Position numbers and translations under genes: made by a program
Shown: piece by piece, positions 18,775 through 28,273 of the stretch
How positions within the stretch are numbered: the stretch's first letter is position 1
Layout: each line of letters opens with the position of its first letter
The notes under the pieces: model-generated
Databases searched by the model: none
What the model was told of the DNA's origin: nothing
What the model saw: the letters and a program-made list of their open reading frames with translations, nothing else
NCBI GenBank assembly: GCA_002483145.1
Contig: DLHJ01000014.1
Location: forward strand, 248,001 to 312,000
Reading direction: 5' to 3'
DNA length: 64,000 nucleotides
Origin: Cellvibrio sp. UBA7671
Lineage (GTDB): Bacteria > Pseudomonadota > Gammaproteobacteria > Pseudomonadales > Cellvibrionaceae

Positions 18775-21036
18775 CTAACTATGACCCCAGCTAGTCGATC
18801 CCTTTGCATAGCGACGAAGTAAACTGGGAATATCCAAAATCAATGCGATGGTGCCATCACCGGTAATAGTTGCACCTGCCATACCCGGAGTACCTTGTAA
18901 CATTTTTCCAAGCGGTTTAATCACCACCTCTTCCTGACCGATCAGTTGATCCACCACAAAACCAACACGGCGGGTGCCTACCGTGACAATCACCACATGT
19001 GCATTGTCCGGGCGCTCACCATAGGCATTTTTTACCAACCAATCTTTCATATAAAACAGCGGGATTGCCTGGTCGCGAATAGCAACGCAATCCTGGCCGT
19101 CAACAATATGGCTCCTGGTGAGATCCATATGGAAAATTTCATTGACACTCACCAGCGGAAACGCAAAGGTTTGTTGCCCCAGCATAAACATTAACGTTGG
19201 CATAATCGCCAAAGTCAGTGGCACTTTGATGATAAAGCGTGTGCCTTTACCTAATTCTGATTTAATTTCCACGGTGCCGTTAAGTTGGGTGATTTTGGTT
19301 TTCACCACATCCATCCCCACACCACGCCCTGACACATCCGAAATTTCTTTTTTAGTAGAAAAACCTGGAGCAAAAATTAAATTATAGGCTTCCGTATCTG
19401 AGAGGCGATTAGCGGTGTCTTCATCAAACAACCCTTTTTCGACAGCAATCGTGCGTAGCTTAACGGGGTCCATACCTGCGCCATCATCGCTAATCGATAA
19501 CAGGATATGATCGCCCTCTTGTTCTGCAGAAAGTATCACTTGCCCCAACCGTGGTTTACCGGCGGCTTCACGTACCTCAGGAAATTCAATGCCGTGGTCG
19601 ACCGAGTTGCGTACCAAATGCACCAAAGGGTCGGCGAGCGCTTCTACCAAATTTTTATCCAGATCAGTTTCTTCACCTACCAATTCCAGATTGATTTCTT
19701 TGCGCAAACTGCGCGCCAAATCGCGCACTACACGCGGGAAACGACCAAACACCTTTTTGATCGGTTGCATGCGGGTTTTCATGACCGATGTTTGCAAATC
19801 GGCAGTCACCACATCAAGATTTGCGACAGCCTTTACCAAGGCCTCATTAGTAGAACTATTACCTAAACGCACTAAACGGTTACGCACCAAAACCAATTCG
19901 CCAACCATATTCATAATATCGTCGAGACGCTGGGTATCGACACGCACAGTCGTTTCAACTTGCGGCGCTTCTTTATCGCTGACAGGTGCGGGAGAGGTCG
20001 CTGGTGCAACAACTGGTTTAGGCGGCTCTACTTTTTTGGCTGCAACCGGGGCAGGTTTTGCTACTGCAGGTGCAGGTTTTACTTCAGGTGCTTTTACGTT
20101 AGATACGGGTACTGATGATGCAGGTGTAGCTGCTATAACGCCAGGCCCTTTTCCTTTGCCATGAAGTTGATCCAGTAGCGCATCAAATTCATCATCACTA
20201 ATTAAATCACTGCCACCGCTAGCTGCAGTTGGGGCTGGTGCAGATACCGCAGGCGCTACAGGTGCAGCAGCAGGCCCTTTACCCTTACCGTGCAATTGAT
20301 CGAGTAATGCTTCGAATTCGTCTTCGGTAATCTCATTACTGGTGGCGGCAGTAGCAGGTGTGACAACAGCTGCCGCGGGAGGCGCTATACCGGGAGCACT
20401 CCCTTTGCCGTGCAATTGATCAAGTAGTGCATCAAATTCATCTTCAGTAATTTCATCGTTGCCCGATGTACTGACGGGTGCAGCAGCAACAGATGTAGAA
20501 GCAGCCGATGCCGGTTCACCAGCAATTGCATCAAGTAATTGTTCAAACTCTGCATCGGTAATATCACCGGTGGGAGTTTCTGTAACAACAGTTTCACTGG
20601 CAGCCGCAATGTTTGCGTTTGCAGCTTCAGCGGCCTCATCCAAATCGGCGCATGAAACCAAACGTTCCAACGCAGCAATTAATGAATGATCTACTGGTGG
20701 CAAGGCTTCGCGTTGGGAAACCAATTCAAACTGTTGGTTCACTAAGTCCAACGCTTCTAGCACTACGTCCATTAATTCAGAAGTAACGGCGCGTTTTCCA
20801 TTGCGCAAAATATCAAACAAGTTTTCCGTCAAATGACAACATTCAACCATTGGGGTCAACGCTAAAAAGCCGGCACCACCTTTTACGGTATGAAAACCGC
20901 GAAAGATTGCATTTAGCAAGTCTTTATCTTCAGGGCGCTGCTCCAAGTCAACCAATTGCTGGCTGAGGCGCTCAAGGATTTCTCCCGCCTCTACCAGAAA
21001 ATCCTGGAGAATATCCTCGTCATCACCAAAACTCAT
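18775..21036 (-). CDS. cheA: Chemotaxis histidine kinase CheA with four short repeats in place of P2
   Basis: A 753-residue kinase. The P1/Hpt domain has the phospho-acceptor His49 (FHTVKGGAG). From about 150 to 350 there is an Ala/Pro-rich linker holding four copies of an acidic amphipathic motif at 159-174, 196-212, 236-252 and 279-295 (core DEFDALLDQLHGKG; the first copy is diverged). Then come dimerisation P3 (DTQRLDDIMNMVGELVLVRNRL), ATP-binding P4 (LVRNSVDHGIE, SDDGAGMD, GRGVGMDVV) and CheW-like P5. I see no globular P2 domain. It lies between cheZ and cheB. Confidence 0.95.
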   Translation of the reverse strand: MSFGDDEDILQDFLVEAGEILERLSQQLVDLEQRPEDKDLLNAIFRGFHTVKGGAGFLALTPMVECCHLTENLFDILRNGKRAVTSELMDVVLEALDLVNQQFELVSQREALPPVDHSLIAALERLVSCADLDEAAEAANANIAAASETVVTETPTGDITDAEFEQLLDAIAGEPASAASTSVAAAPVSTSGNDEITEDEFDALLDQLHGKGSAPGIAPPAAAVVTPATAATSNEITEDEFEALLDQLHGKGKGPAAAPVAPAVSAPAPTAASGGSDLISDDEFDALLDQLHGKGKGPGVIAATPASSVPVSNVKAPEVKPAPAVAKPAPVAAKKVEPPKPVVAPATSPAPVSDKEAPQVETTVRVDTQRLDDIMNMVGELVLVRNRLVRLGNSSTNEALVKAVANLDVVTADLQTSVMKTRMQPIKKVFGRFPRVVRDLARSLRKEINLELVGEETDLDKNLVEALADPLVHLVRNSVDHGIEFPEVREAAGKPRLGQVILSAEQEGDHILLSISDDGAGMDPVKLRTIAVEKGLFDEDTANRLSDTEAYNLIFAPGFSTKKEISDVSGRGVGMDVVKTKITQLNGTVEIKSELGKGTRFIIKVPLTLAIMPTLMFMLGQQTFAFPLVSVNEIFHMDLTRSHIVDGQDCVAIRDQAIPLFYMKDWLVKNAYGERPDNAHVVIVTVGTRRVGFVVDQLIGQEEVVIKPLGKMLQGTPGMAGATITGDGTIALILDIPSLLRRYAKGSTSWGHS
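20152..20562 (-). repeat. Four DEFxALLDQLHGKG-type motif repeats inside cheA
   Basis: Codons 159-295 of cheA contain four repeats spaced about 40 residues apart. Three are nearly identical (ITEDEFDALLDQLHGKG, ITEDEFEALLDQLHGKG, ISDDEFDALLDQLHGKG) and one is diverged (ITDAEFEQLLDAIAGE). The linkers between them are Ala/Pro-rich and not conserved, so selection seems to act on the motif. Confidence 0.9.
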
Positions 21037-21063
21037 TCAACGTTCCTCGCGTGACCCGCAGAC

Positions 21064-21867
21064 CTAAAAACCAAGGCTAGACAATAAATCATCGACATCG
21101 TCTTGCCCGGACATTACATCTGCACGCTCTTTATTAATTTGTGGGCCTTCGGCTTCGACCTTGCGCTTATTCATAATTTCTTTGTCATGATCGAGTGTCT
21201 CGCTGTCATTCGAAAGACCAGCAATTTCTTCCACTTGACCCGCAATACGCACCAGACTGACTAGATCTTTTTCAACATCGTTAATTAAACCGATCACGCG
21301 TTTTAACACTTGCCCAGTTAAATCCTGAAAGCCCTGCTCCAGTACAATGTCTTGTAGATTTTTACTTAATTGTTCGGTGCCAGTTACCATCTGCTTGAGA
21401 AAATCATCCATGCGGTCATAGAGCTGGCGAAACTCATCAGGGCCCATTTCACGGCGCTTAAGCCGCGCCCATTCTGCACGTAAGCTGCTGGCCTCTTGCC
21501 CAAGGTTCATCGCAATAGGTGCTGCCTCATCGACCATATCCATGGTTTTTTCAGCTGCTTTTTGTGTGAGATCAATAACGTAATTCAAACGATTGGATGC
21601 ATCATGAATATCTGAGTTGGCAATTTTGGGCGGCTCTTTGGTTAAGTCCGCGTCCACATTAAAATTGACAATAGCATTGTGCAGACCGCGCGTTAAACGC
21701 CCCACCGACTGAAATATATGTCGGTCGCGCGCTTGGGTGATGGTGTGAATCAGCACCGATGCCTCTTCGAATTGATTGCTTTGCAATTTCTCCGTGAGCA
21801 ACTTGGCGCACTCTTTCAATTCGACAACAAATTCTTCGTTGAAAGATGTTTGGGGTTCAGATGCCAT
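21064..21867 (-). CDS. cheZ: CheY-P phosphatase CheZ
   Basis: A 267-residue, mostly helical protein that dephosphorylates CheY-P. The catalytic stretch around LQDIVLEQGFQDLTGQVLKRVI carries the active-site Gln (QDLTGQ). The extreme C-terminus DDVDDLLSSLGF is the CheY-binding peptide typical of CheZ. It is 34 bases from cheY and 27 from cheA. Confidence 0.95.
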   Translation of the reverse strand: MASEPQTSFNEEFVVELKECAKLLTEKLQSNQFEEASVLIHTITQARDRHIFQSVGRLTRGLHNAIVNFNVDADLTKEPPKIANSDIHDASNRLNYVIDLTQKAAEKTMDMVDEAAPIAMNLGQEASSLRAEWARLKRREMGPDEFRQLYDRMDDFLKQMVTGTEQLSKNLQDIVLEQGFQDLTGQVLKRVIGLINDVEKDLVSLVRIAGQVEEIAGLSNDSETLDHDKEIMNKRKVEAEGPQINKERADVMSGQDDVDDLLSSLGF

Positions 21868-21901
21868 GACAACGCCTTATTTATTATTTGATCGAGCCAA
21901 A

Positions 21902-22273
21902 TTAACCTACGCGATCAAAAATTTTCTCGATTTTTTCCTTGAGTGCTTGAGCGGTAAATGGTTTGACAACATAACCATTAACACCCGCTTGCGCTGCCTC
22001 AATAATCTGGTCGCGCTTGGCCTCAGCCGTTACCATTAACACCGGTAAGGTGCGCAACTTTTCATCTGCCCGAACGGCTTTCAGCAAATCGATACCCGTC
22101 ATACCTGGCATATTCCAATCTGTGACTAGAAATTGAAAGTCGCCACTTTTCAGCATCGGCAATGCTGTAACCCCATCATCCGCTTCATGGGTATTGGAAA
22201 AACCCAAGTCCCGCAGCAAGTTTTTAATAATCCGTCGCATTGTTGAAAAGTCGTCAACAATTAAGATTTTCAT
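21902..22273 (-). CDS. cheY: Chemotaxis response regulator CheY
   Basis: A single receiver domain (123 residues from the ATG at 22273) that carries the signal from CheA to the flagellar switch FliM/FliN. The acidic pocket is VDDFSTM, the phospho-Asp lies in VTDWNMPGM, Thr in VTAEA and Lys in VKPFT. An upstream GTG (22297) would add eight residues. I prefer 22273 because GGATAAG precedes it and CheY proteins begin MKILIVDDF. Confidence 0.96.
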   Translation of the reverse strand: MKILIVDDFSTMRRIIKNLLRDLGFSNTHEADDGVTALPMLKSGDFQFLVTDWNMPGMTGIDLLKAVRADEKLRTLPVLMVTAEAKRDQIIEAAQAGVNGYVVKPFTAQALKEKIEKIFDRVG

Positions 22274-22354
22274 ATTCTTATCCAACGCAACCTCCACTCA
22301 CCCTGACGGGATTTTCATTTAATCATAGTCTAGTAGGAGTTGAAGCTTCGGCCA

Positions 22355-22382
22355 GTTCCGGCGCATCAATCTTCAACTTTTA
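22355..22382 (-). promoter_or_regulatory. Possible sigma-28 promoter of cheY
   Basis: On the minus strand TAAAAGTT and GCCGGAAC are 12 bases apart. This is close to the FliA pattern TAAAGTTT-N11-GCCGATAA, but with one extra base and only the GCCG core intact. It lies about 80 bases before cheY in the 212-base fliA-cheY gap. In Pseudomonas, cheYZ is FliA-dependent. Confidence 0.35.
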
Positions 22383-22485
22383 ATTCGAATCATAGCCCAA
22401 TTCGCTGAAAACACAGAGTTTTTGATATTTACACTGCAACTTGAACGATGCTTTTTGCTAGATTCGTTTGTTATTTAAACAGTCA

Positions 22486-23229
22486 TCAGCCCGATTGCCA
22501 ATCTGCCAATTTGTGGCGCAGCCGCGCTGCCGCCTGACTGTGGATCTGGCTCACGCGGGATTCACTGACTCCGAGCACCATACCAATTTCTTTCAGATTT
22601 AGTTCTTGATCATAGTAGAGCGCCAACACCATCCGTTCACGTTCGGGCAAGAGGGCTATAGCCTTCACCAGTGCTTTTTTTAAGCCATCGCGCTGGATAC
22701 CATCGAGCGGGCTGACAAACGCGCTGCTGTGCTCAGATGCATCTATATTGCTGTCTTCCTCGCCAAAAGTTTCTTCATAGCTGAATAGGCGACTGCCATT
22801 GGAATCTTGCAGCATTTCAAAATATTCATTGAGTTCCACACCTAACTCGGCGGCGACTTCACTGTCAGTGGCATCGCGACCGGTGCGCGCTTCTACTGCA
22901 GCAACGGCCTGGGAAACACGGCGTGCATTGCGGTGCACTGAGCGCGGAACCCAATCGCCGCGGCGCATTTCGTCAACAATTGCACCGCGAATTCGGATAC
23001 CCGCATAAGTTTCAAAACTTGCACCGCGGGAGGCATCGTATTTTTGGGAGGCTTCGATAAGGCCGATCATGCCAGCCTGGATAAGATCGTCCACCTGCAC
23101 GCTGGCCGGCATACGCATCATCATGTGATAGGCAATACGCTTTACCAAAGGCGCGTAGTCTTCAATATTGATCTGTACATCAAGTAAGGTTTTTTTATCG
23201 TACATGGCTAAACCATTGACTACGGCCAT
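22486..23229 (-). CDS. fliA: RNA polymerase sigma factor FliA (sigma-28)
   Basis: A sigma-70-family alternative sigma factor for late flagellar and chemotaxis genes (247 residues). Region 2 (YAPLVKRIAYHMMMRMPASVQVDDLIQAGMIGLIEA) and region 4 (LPERERMVLALYYDQELNLKEIGMVLGVSESRVSQI) are clear. An upstream TTG at 23253 is in frame; I prefer the ATG at 23229, which has AAGG at good spacing. It lies downstream of fleN, the usual flhA-flhF-fleN-fliA order. Two sigma-28-like sequences in this window (14865 and 22355) are likely targets. Confidence 0.96.
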   Translation of the reverse strand: MAVVNGLAMYDKKTLLDVQINIEDYAPLVKRIAYHMMMRMPASVQVDDLIQAGMIGLIEASQKYDASRGASFETYAGIRIRGAIVDEMRRGDWVPRSVHRNARRVSQAVAAVEARTGRDATDSEVAAELGVELNEYFEMLQDSNGSRLFSYEETFGEEDSNIDASEHSSAFVSPLDGIQRDGLKKALVKAIALLPERERMVLALYYDQELNLKEIGMVLGVSESRVSQIHSQAAARLRHKLADWQSG

Positions 23230-23324
23230 TGAGCACCTTCTTATCAGCAACAACCCTGCGTTTTACCAACGATCTGGCGGCACAACGTATTACATACCTA
23301 TTTTTTTCTGCATCACACACCAGG

Positions 23325-24149
23325 CTAGCGCGCATTCGCAGCCTGCAATAAACGTTCTACAAAAAATTCCAGGCGCCCTGTAGGCGAGTTGGGTAGCGGC
23401 CATTTATCTACGACTTGTGCAAGTGCACGTATAGCGACAGACGCTTTGGAAGTGGGCGCAAATTCCAGCAGGGATTTTTGTTTTTGTACCGCTTTGCGCA
23501 CGTTTTCGTCGAAGGGAACCTGGCCGACAAACTGCAAAGTCACATCCAGAAAGCGTTCGCATACGGTATTGAGCTTGTTAAACATATTGATGCCTTCCTG
23601 CGGTGTACGCGTCATATTCGCCACCACCCGGAAACGCTGCATGCCGTATTCTTTGTTGAGTAATTTGATCAATGCGTAGGAGTCGGTAATAGATGAAGGT
23701 TCGTCGCAGACAACGATAATCACTTCATTGGCAGCACGCACAAAACTCACGACCGTATCGGAAATACCGGCTGCCGTATCGATAACCAGGATATCAACTT
23801 GATCCGAAAGATCATTGAAGGCATTGATCAGTCCTGCGTGCTCAGCAGCACTTAGTTCTGCCATGCGCTGTACACCGGATGACGCAGGAACAATCTTCAT
23901 ACCTGCAGGACCACTTACCAGTACGTCCGCCAAACTATGGGTGCCGGCAAGTACATCTGCCAGCGTATGGGTCGCCCTGATCCCCAACAGCACATCGACA
24001 TTGGCTAAGCCCAAGTCAGCATCCAACAACACCACACGCCGACGCAATTCTGCCAGCGCAATGCTGAGGTTAACGGAAATATTGCTCTTCCCTACTCCGC
24101 CCTTGCCGCCGGACACAGCGATCACTTGTACTGGTCGCATTTGGCTCAT
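23325..24149 (-). CDS. fleN: Flagellar number regulator FleN (FlhG)
   Basis: A 274-residue MinD/ParA-type ATPase with deviant Walker A SGGKGGVGKSN, LLDADLGLANVD and VIDTAAGISDTV. FleN limits polar flagella to one by binding the master activator FleQ and by antagonising FlhF. It lies 170 bases after flhF; this spacer has no recognised signal. Its presence predicts polar flagellation. Confidence 0.95.
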   Translation of the reverse strand: MSQMRPVQVIAVSGGKGGVGKSNISVNLSIALAELRRRVVLLDADLGLANVDVLLGIRATHTLADVLAGTHSLADVLVSGPAGMKIVPASSGVQRMAELSAAEHAGLINAFNDLSDQVDILVIDTAAGISDTVVSFVRAANEVIIVVCDEPSSITDSYALIKLLNKEYGMQRFRVVANMTRTPQEGINMFNKLNTVCERFLDVTLQFVGQVPFDENVRKAVQKQKSLLEFAPTSKASVAIRALAQVVDKWPLPNSPTGRLEFFVERLLQAANAR

Positions 24150-24319
24150 CTACACATAACTCCAAACCTATTTCTTCGAGTTGTACGCCTGGTTGCCGAA
24201 TGGGCCTTGGGGTACACCAATGGTGATCTGAGTATAGATAGGGATTGGAATTTCATCCGACTAATTTCAGTTTCACCGACAAATTCCTGTGGTTATAACT
24301 GTTGTTTAACCTTCACCGT

Positions 24320-25888
24320 TTACGAGACAGCCGTTGTTGGATTGGATTTAAGCAATGCAACCGCTTTCGACACCAATTGATGCGCACGCGCCACATCCAA
24401 ATTTTTGGGAATGTCTTGCCCGTCGGTGGTGTAGGCAATCGACAAGCGATTTTGTATGGCAACTCCCAAGGCTTCACCAATGCTTGCGGTCTCGTCTAAT
24501 TTGGTAAGGATGCAACCTTGCAAACGCGCAGCGCCATATGCATGGATCGATGCTTTTAACATTTGTACCTGGCTGTTGCATGACATAACAAGATAGGTTT
24601 TTACCACTTGCTGCTCAGCCAATGCTTTCAATTGTGCTTTCAGATGCGGGTCGCCGTGGCGGAAACCAGCGGTATCAATTAACACCAGCGAACAATGACG
24701 CAGGCTGCGCAGGACTGAATCCAGAGGATTGGCTTCGTCCACCACGCGCACTGGTACACGCAAAATACGCGCGAGTGAACGCAACTGGTCATGAGCGGCG
24801 ATGCGGTAGGTATCGGTAGTAATAAGCGCGACCTTATCGGCACCATGCTGTAACACATAGCGCGCCGCCAATTTACCAATGGTAGTGGTTTTGCCTACAC
24901 CGGTCGGGCCGACAAATGCAAACACACCGCCTTGCTCGACCACATCACGCCCATTAATTGGCAATTGGTGCGCAAGGTTCGCCAACGCATCCGGCCAGGC
25001 ATCGCTTAGAGTTTTGGCTTTAGTGCAGGCGTTGATAACGCTGCTGATAACATCCTTCGGCAAATTCAATCGCTCAAGACGACGCGCAACGCTGGCAAGC
25101 ACAGGGGAATTAATCGGTGCCGATTGTTGGCCAGTAAGACGATCCAATTGCTGCTCCAGTAAAAAGCGCATATCGGCAATTTCTGCTTGTAGATCGGTGA
25201 GCTGTGAGGATTGGTCAACGCTATCCCTGGTTGGGCCTTCAGCCTTGGGCGCTTCTTGCAAGCGCCCCTCTTTCAGCAAGGCCTCGCGGAATGACATTGC
25301 CTCTTTGCTGAGTGCTGTCGCTGAAGCTGCTCGCAACGAGGGAGCTAAAGCAGATACCGGAGCTGCATCAACTAACGGATATCTTTCGGCGGCACTCATA
25401 CCAACCATTGGCTTCTGTGCTGGTGCCGGAGTATTGCGCGGAATCCCTGCGTTCACGACCGTATTTTTTCCCACTAAAAATTCTTTCGCCGAATCTTCTG
25501 CTTTGCGCGCAGCAATCATGCGCAAACGCGCTTTTTCAATATCATCGGCCAACTGCGCACCGCTTTTACCTGCATTAGGATGGGCGGGCTGATCAACCGC
25601 TCTACTAATCACTGGCGCGGCGCGGCGCGGTTGCGGATTTGCCAAAGCGCGGGGAGAGATATCACCATCACTCAACAGTGGCTCGCTCGGCGCAAATGTG
25701 GATTCGGAAAAAGGGCGATTTTGCAATTGCTTGAGTTCGTAATCGGAACCCATGGTAGTCAGCAATTCCACCCCTTCCGGAATGCGATTGCTGGAGAGAA
25801 TAATGGCATCTGGCCCCAGTTCCTGGCGAACCAATTCCAACGCACGGCGCATATCAGCTGCTACGAAACGTTTGACTTGCATATTCAA
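24320..25888 (-). CDS. flhF: Flagellar placement GTPase FlhF
   Basis: A 522-residue SRP-type GTPase that marks the pole for flagellar assembly. It has an N-terminal B domain (MNMQVKRFVAADMRRALELVRQ), a long disordered middle (about 75-215), then the NG domain: G1 GPTGVGKTTTIGKLAARY, G3 DTAGFRHGDPHL and G4-like TKLDETASIGEAL. It starts 16 bases after flhA. Together with FleN this is the polar-flagellum pair. Confidence 0.95.
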   Translation of the reverse strand: MNMQVKRFVAADMRRALELVRQELGPDAIILSSNRIPEGVELLTTMGSDYELKQLQNRPFSESTFAPSEPLLSDGDISPRALANPQPRRAAPVISRAVDQPAHPNAGKSGAQLADDIEKARLRMIAARKAEDSAKEFLVGKNTVVNAGIPRNTPAPAQKPMVGMSAAERYPLVDAAPVSALAPSLRAASATALSKEAMSFREALLKEGRLQEAPKAEGPTRDSVDQSSQLTDLQAEIADMRFLLEQQLDRLTGQQSAPINSPVLASVARRLERLNLPKDVISSVINACTKAKTLSDAWPDALANLAHQLPINGRDVVEQGGVFAFVGPTGVGKTTTIGKLAARYVLQHGADKVALITTDTYRIAAHDQLRSLARILRVPVRVVDEANPLDSVLRSLRHCSLVLIDTAGFRHGDPHLKAQLKALAEQQVVKTYLVMSCNSQVQMLKASIHAYGAARLQGCILTKLDETASIGEALGVAIQNRLSIAYTTDGQDIPKNLDVARAHQLVSKAVALLKSNPTTAVS

Positions 25889-25904
25889 CTCCTACCCGGT
25901 TGGG

Positions 25905-28118
25905 CTATTTTTTATCGGCACCGACACTTGCATCGATACTGATCTGTTTGTTGTCGGGCACTTCGGTGTAAGCCAGTACCCGCATATCAGGAACACTGTG
26001 GCGAACAAAGCGCGATAGCATTGGCCTGAGCGGCGCTGCTACGAGCAATACCAAAGGTTTACCTGAAAGTTCTTGTTTCTGCGCTGCGCTAATCAATGAT
26101 TGCTGCAGACGATCTGCCAAGCCAGGCTCAATAAAGGCGCTATCATCCGCGCCAGCTTTTTGTGCCTGCTGTACGGTGTTTAGCAACAACTGTTCCAACG
26201 TCGGCTCAAGCGTGATAACTGGCAGGTTTCGGTCATTACCCACAATGTTTTGGACAATTTGACGGCATAAGGCCACCCTGGCCAATGCGGTAAGAGCGGC
26301 GGGATCTTGACTCTTGCCACCGCTTCCCGCCAAGGCTTCGGCGATGGAACGGATATCGCGGATAGGTACGCGTTCGCGCAGCAAGTTCTGCAACACTTTC
26401 AACAGGACATTAATCCCCATCGTGTTAGGCACTAGCTCTTCCACAAGCTTGGGCGATGTCTTGGCTAGCATATCCAGCAGCTTCTGCACATCCTCATGAC
26501 CGAGCAGTTCAAAAGTATGCTGCTGAAGGATTTGGTTGAGATGAGTCGCCACCACCGTGCTCGGATCAACTACGGTGTAACCCAATGTCTGCGCCTGTTC
26601 ACGCTGGCTGGGATTGATCCAGATTGCATCCAGGCCAAACGCCGGATCTTTGGTTTTAATACCGTCGAGGGTACCGAACACCTGCCCCGGATTAATCGCC
26701 AATTCGCGATCGGGATACACGTCGGCTTCCGCCATCGAAACGCCCATCAAGCTGAGGCGATAACCGGTGGGGTTCAAATCCAGATTGTCGCGGATATGAA
26801 CTGAAGGAATTAAAAAGCCCATCTCTTGCGAGAGCTTTTTGCGCACACCTTTGATACGGCCAAGCAGTTCGCCACCTTGATTTTTATCGACCATAGGAAT
26901 CAGGCGATACCCCACCTCCAAGCCGATGACATCCACCGGCTGCACATCATCCCAACCCAGCTCTGGCGACTCCTGAGCACCCGGAGGTAAAGCTGGTGCC
27001 GAGCGCTGCGGTGCAATACTGGCACCGCCCGACGGCGCAACCTCTCCCGCAGCACGAGCACCTGCAGGAATAAATGTATTCTCTTCCACTACAGCCGGTT
27101 GCTGCTTACGCCAATGGATGTAATACGCCAAGCCAGCACACAACAAGCCCAAGCCCAAGAATGCAAGATGTGGCATACCGGGGACGGACCCCATAATAAT
27201 CAACATAATAGCAGCGACAGCTAAAGCTTTAGGCGAGGTAAACATTTGGCTTACCACCATTTTGCCCATGTCTTCAGAGCTATTAACGCGGGTTACCAAA
27301 ATGGCGGAGGCAACCGACAGCAAAAGACCAGGGATTTGCGCCACAAGGCCATCGCCGATAGTGAGGATGGTGTATTTTTCAAAGGCATCACCAAACTCAA
27401 GATCATGCTGCATCATGCCGATGGCAAGTCCACCAAAAATATTGATGAACATAATCATGATGCCCGCGACAGCATCGCCGCGCACAAACTTACTGGCACC
27501 GTCCATTGCACCGTAAAAGTCAGCTTCGGCAGACACTTCCTGACGACGTGCGCGCGCCTGATCCTGATCAATTAAGCCCGCATTCAAGTCCGCATCAATC
27601 GCCATTTGTTTACCGGGCATTGCATCGAGGGTAAAGCGTGCGCTCACCTCGGATATACGGCCTGCACCCTTGGTGATTACCACGAAGTTGATGATCATCA
27701 AGATGATAAACACCACGATACCCACAGCGAGATTCCCGCCAATAACTACGTGCCCAAAGGCTTCGATTACCTTACCTGCCGCATCGCCACCATTGTGGCC
27801 TTCCAACAACACCACACGGGTGGAGGCTACGTTCAAGCCCAAGCGGAGAAGCGTTGCAATCAACAAAATAGTAGGGAAAGCGGCGAAATCTAAAGGGCGC
27901 ATGGCATATACAGCAACCAGCAACACCACCAACGACAGCGCGATATTGAAGGTGAAGAACGCATCCAGCAGCAAGGGGGGAATCGGCAATATGATCATTG
28001 CCAGAAGCATCATCAGCAGGATTGGAATACCCAGATTGCCACGCCCCATGGCGCGTACTGAGCCAAACGCAGCTTTGCCGTTAAAGTTATTCAACTGGTT
28101 AAACGTTGGTAAGGCCAT
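25905..28118 (-). CDS. flhA: Flagellar export apparatus protein FlhA
   Basis: The large subunit of the flagellar type III export gate (737 residues). About eight membrane helices fill the first 340 residues, with the FHIPEP-region signatures LLRLGLNVASTRVVLLEG and FVVITKGAGRISEVSARFTLDAMPGKQMAID. The rest is the cytosolic ring domain that docks export chaperones. A GTG two codons upstream (28124) is also possible; I prefer the ATG. A sigma-54-type promoter lies just upstream, so flhA starts a new transcript. Confidence 0.96.
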   Translation of the reverse strand: MALPTFNQLNNFNGKAAFGSVRAMGRGNLGIPILLMMLLAMIILPIPPLLLDAFFTFNIALSLVVLLVAVYAMRPLDFAAFPTILLIATLLRLGLNVASTRVVLLEGHNGGDAAGKVIEAFGHVVIGGNLAVGIVVFIILMIINFVVITKGAGRISEVSARFTLDAMPGKQMAIDADLNAGLIDQDQARARRQEVSAEADFYGAMDGASKFVRGDAVAGIMIMFINIFGGLAIGMMQHDLEFGDAFEKYTILTIGDGLVAQIPGLLLSVASAILVTRVNSSEDMGKMVVSQMFTSPKALAVAAIMLIIMGSVPGMPHLAFLGLGLLCAGLAYYIHWRKQQPAVVEENTFIPAGARAAGEVAPSGGASIAPQRSAPALPPGAQESPELGWDDVQPVDVIGLEVGYRLIPMVDKNQGGELLGRIKGVRKKLSQEMGFLIPSVHIRDNLDLNPTGYRLSLMGVSMAEADVYPDRELAINPGQVFGTLDGIKTKDPAFGLDAIWINPSQREQAQTLGYTVVDPSTVVATHLNQILQQHTFELLGHEDVQKLLDMLAKTSPKLVEELVPNTMGINVLLKVLQNLLRERVPIRDIRSIAEALAGSGGKSQDPAALTALARVALCRQIVQNIVGNDRNLPVITLEPTLEQLLLNTVQQAQKAGADDSAFIEPGLADRLQQSLISAAQKQELSGKPLVLLVAAPLRPMLSRFVRHSVPDMRVLAYTEVPDNKQISIDASVGADKK

Positions 28119-28159
28119 AAGCACGGATTCTTGACAGTTAGGTCATTTTTCCGTGATAT

Positions 28160-28176
28160 CGCAAGAAGCGTACCGA
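28160..28176 (-). promoter_or_regulatory. Sigma-54 promoter of flhA
   Basis: The minus strand reads TCGGTAC-GCTTC-TTGCG, with GG and GC twelve bases apart as required for -24/-12 elements. The predicted start is near 28149, about 30 bases before flhA. Confidence 0.7.
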
Positions 28177-28218
28177 TTTACGCAATTACTACAACAGATC
28201 TGCAAAGCTGTTTATTAT

Positions 28219-28261
28219 TTGATCTTTAATAAAAATGCGCATAAACTATGCGCATTATAAT
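28219..28261 (+). promoter_or_regulatory. Promoter and palindromic operator of the ccdAB-like pair
   Basis: A perfect inverted repeat AATGCGCATA-AAC-TATGCGCATT (28234-28256) overlaps a promoter. One reading is TTGATC (28219-28224), 17 bases, TAAACT (28242-28247). An exact TATAAT at 28256-28261 is an alternative -10. This is what an autorepressed toxin-antitoxin operator looks like. Confidence 0.7.
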
Positions 28262-28273
28262 TGAGCATTAATT

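Noticed and set aside
24879-25592. A 237-codon plus-strand ORF inside flhF
   Set aside because: It is antisense to the G1 motif and linker of flhF; its Ala/Ser/Arg-rich sequence is a codon-bias shadow.
25911-25918. GCCGATAA, an exact sigma-28 -10 box, on the minus strand before flhF
   Set aside because: It codes the last residues of FlhA (GADKK) and has no TAAA 15 bases upstream; chance occurrence is likely.
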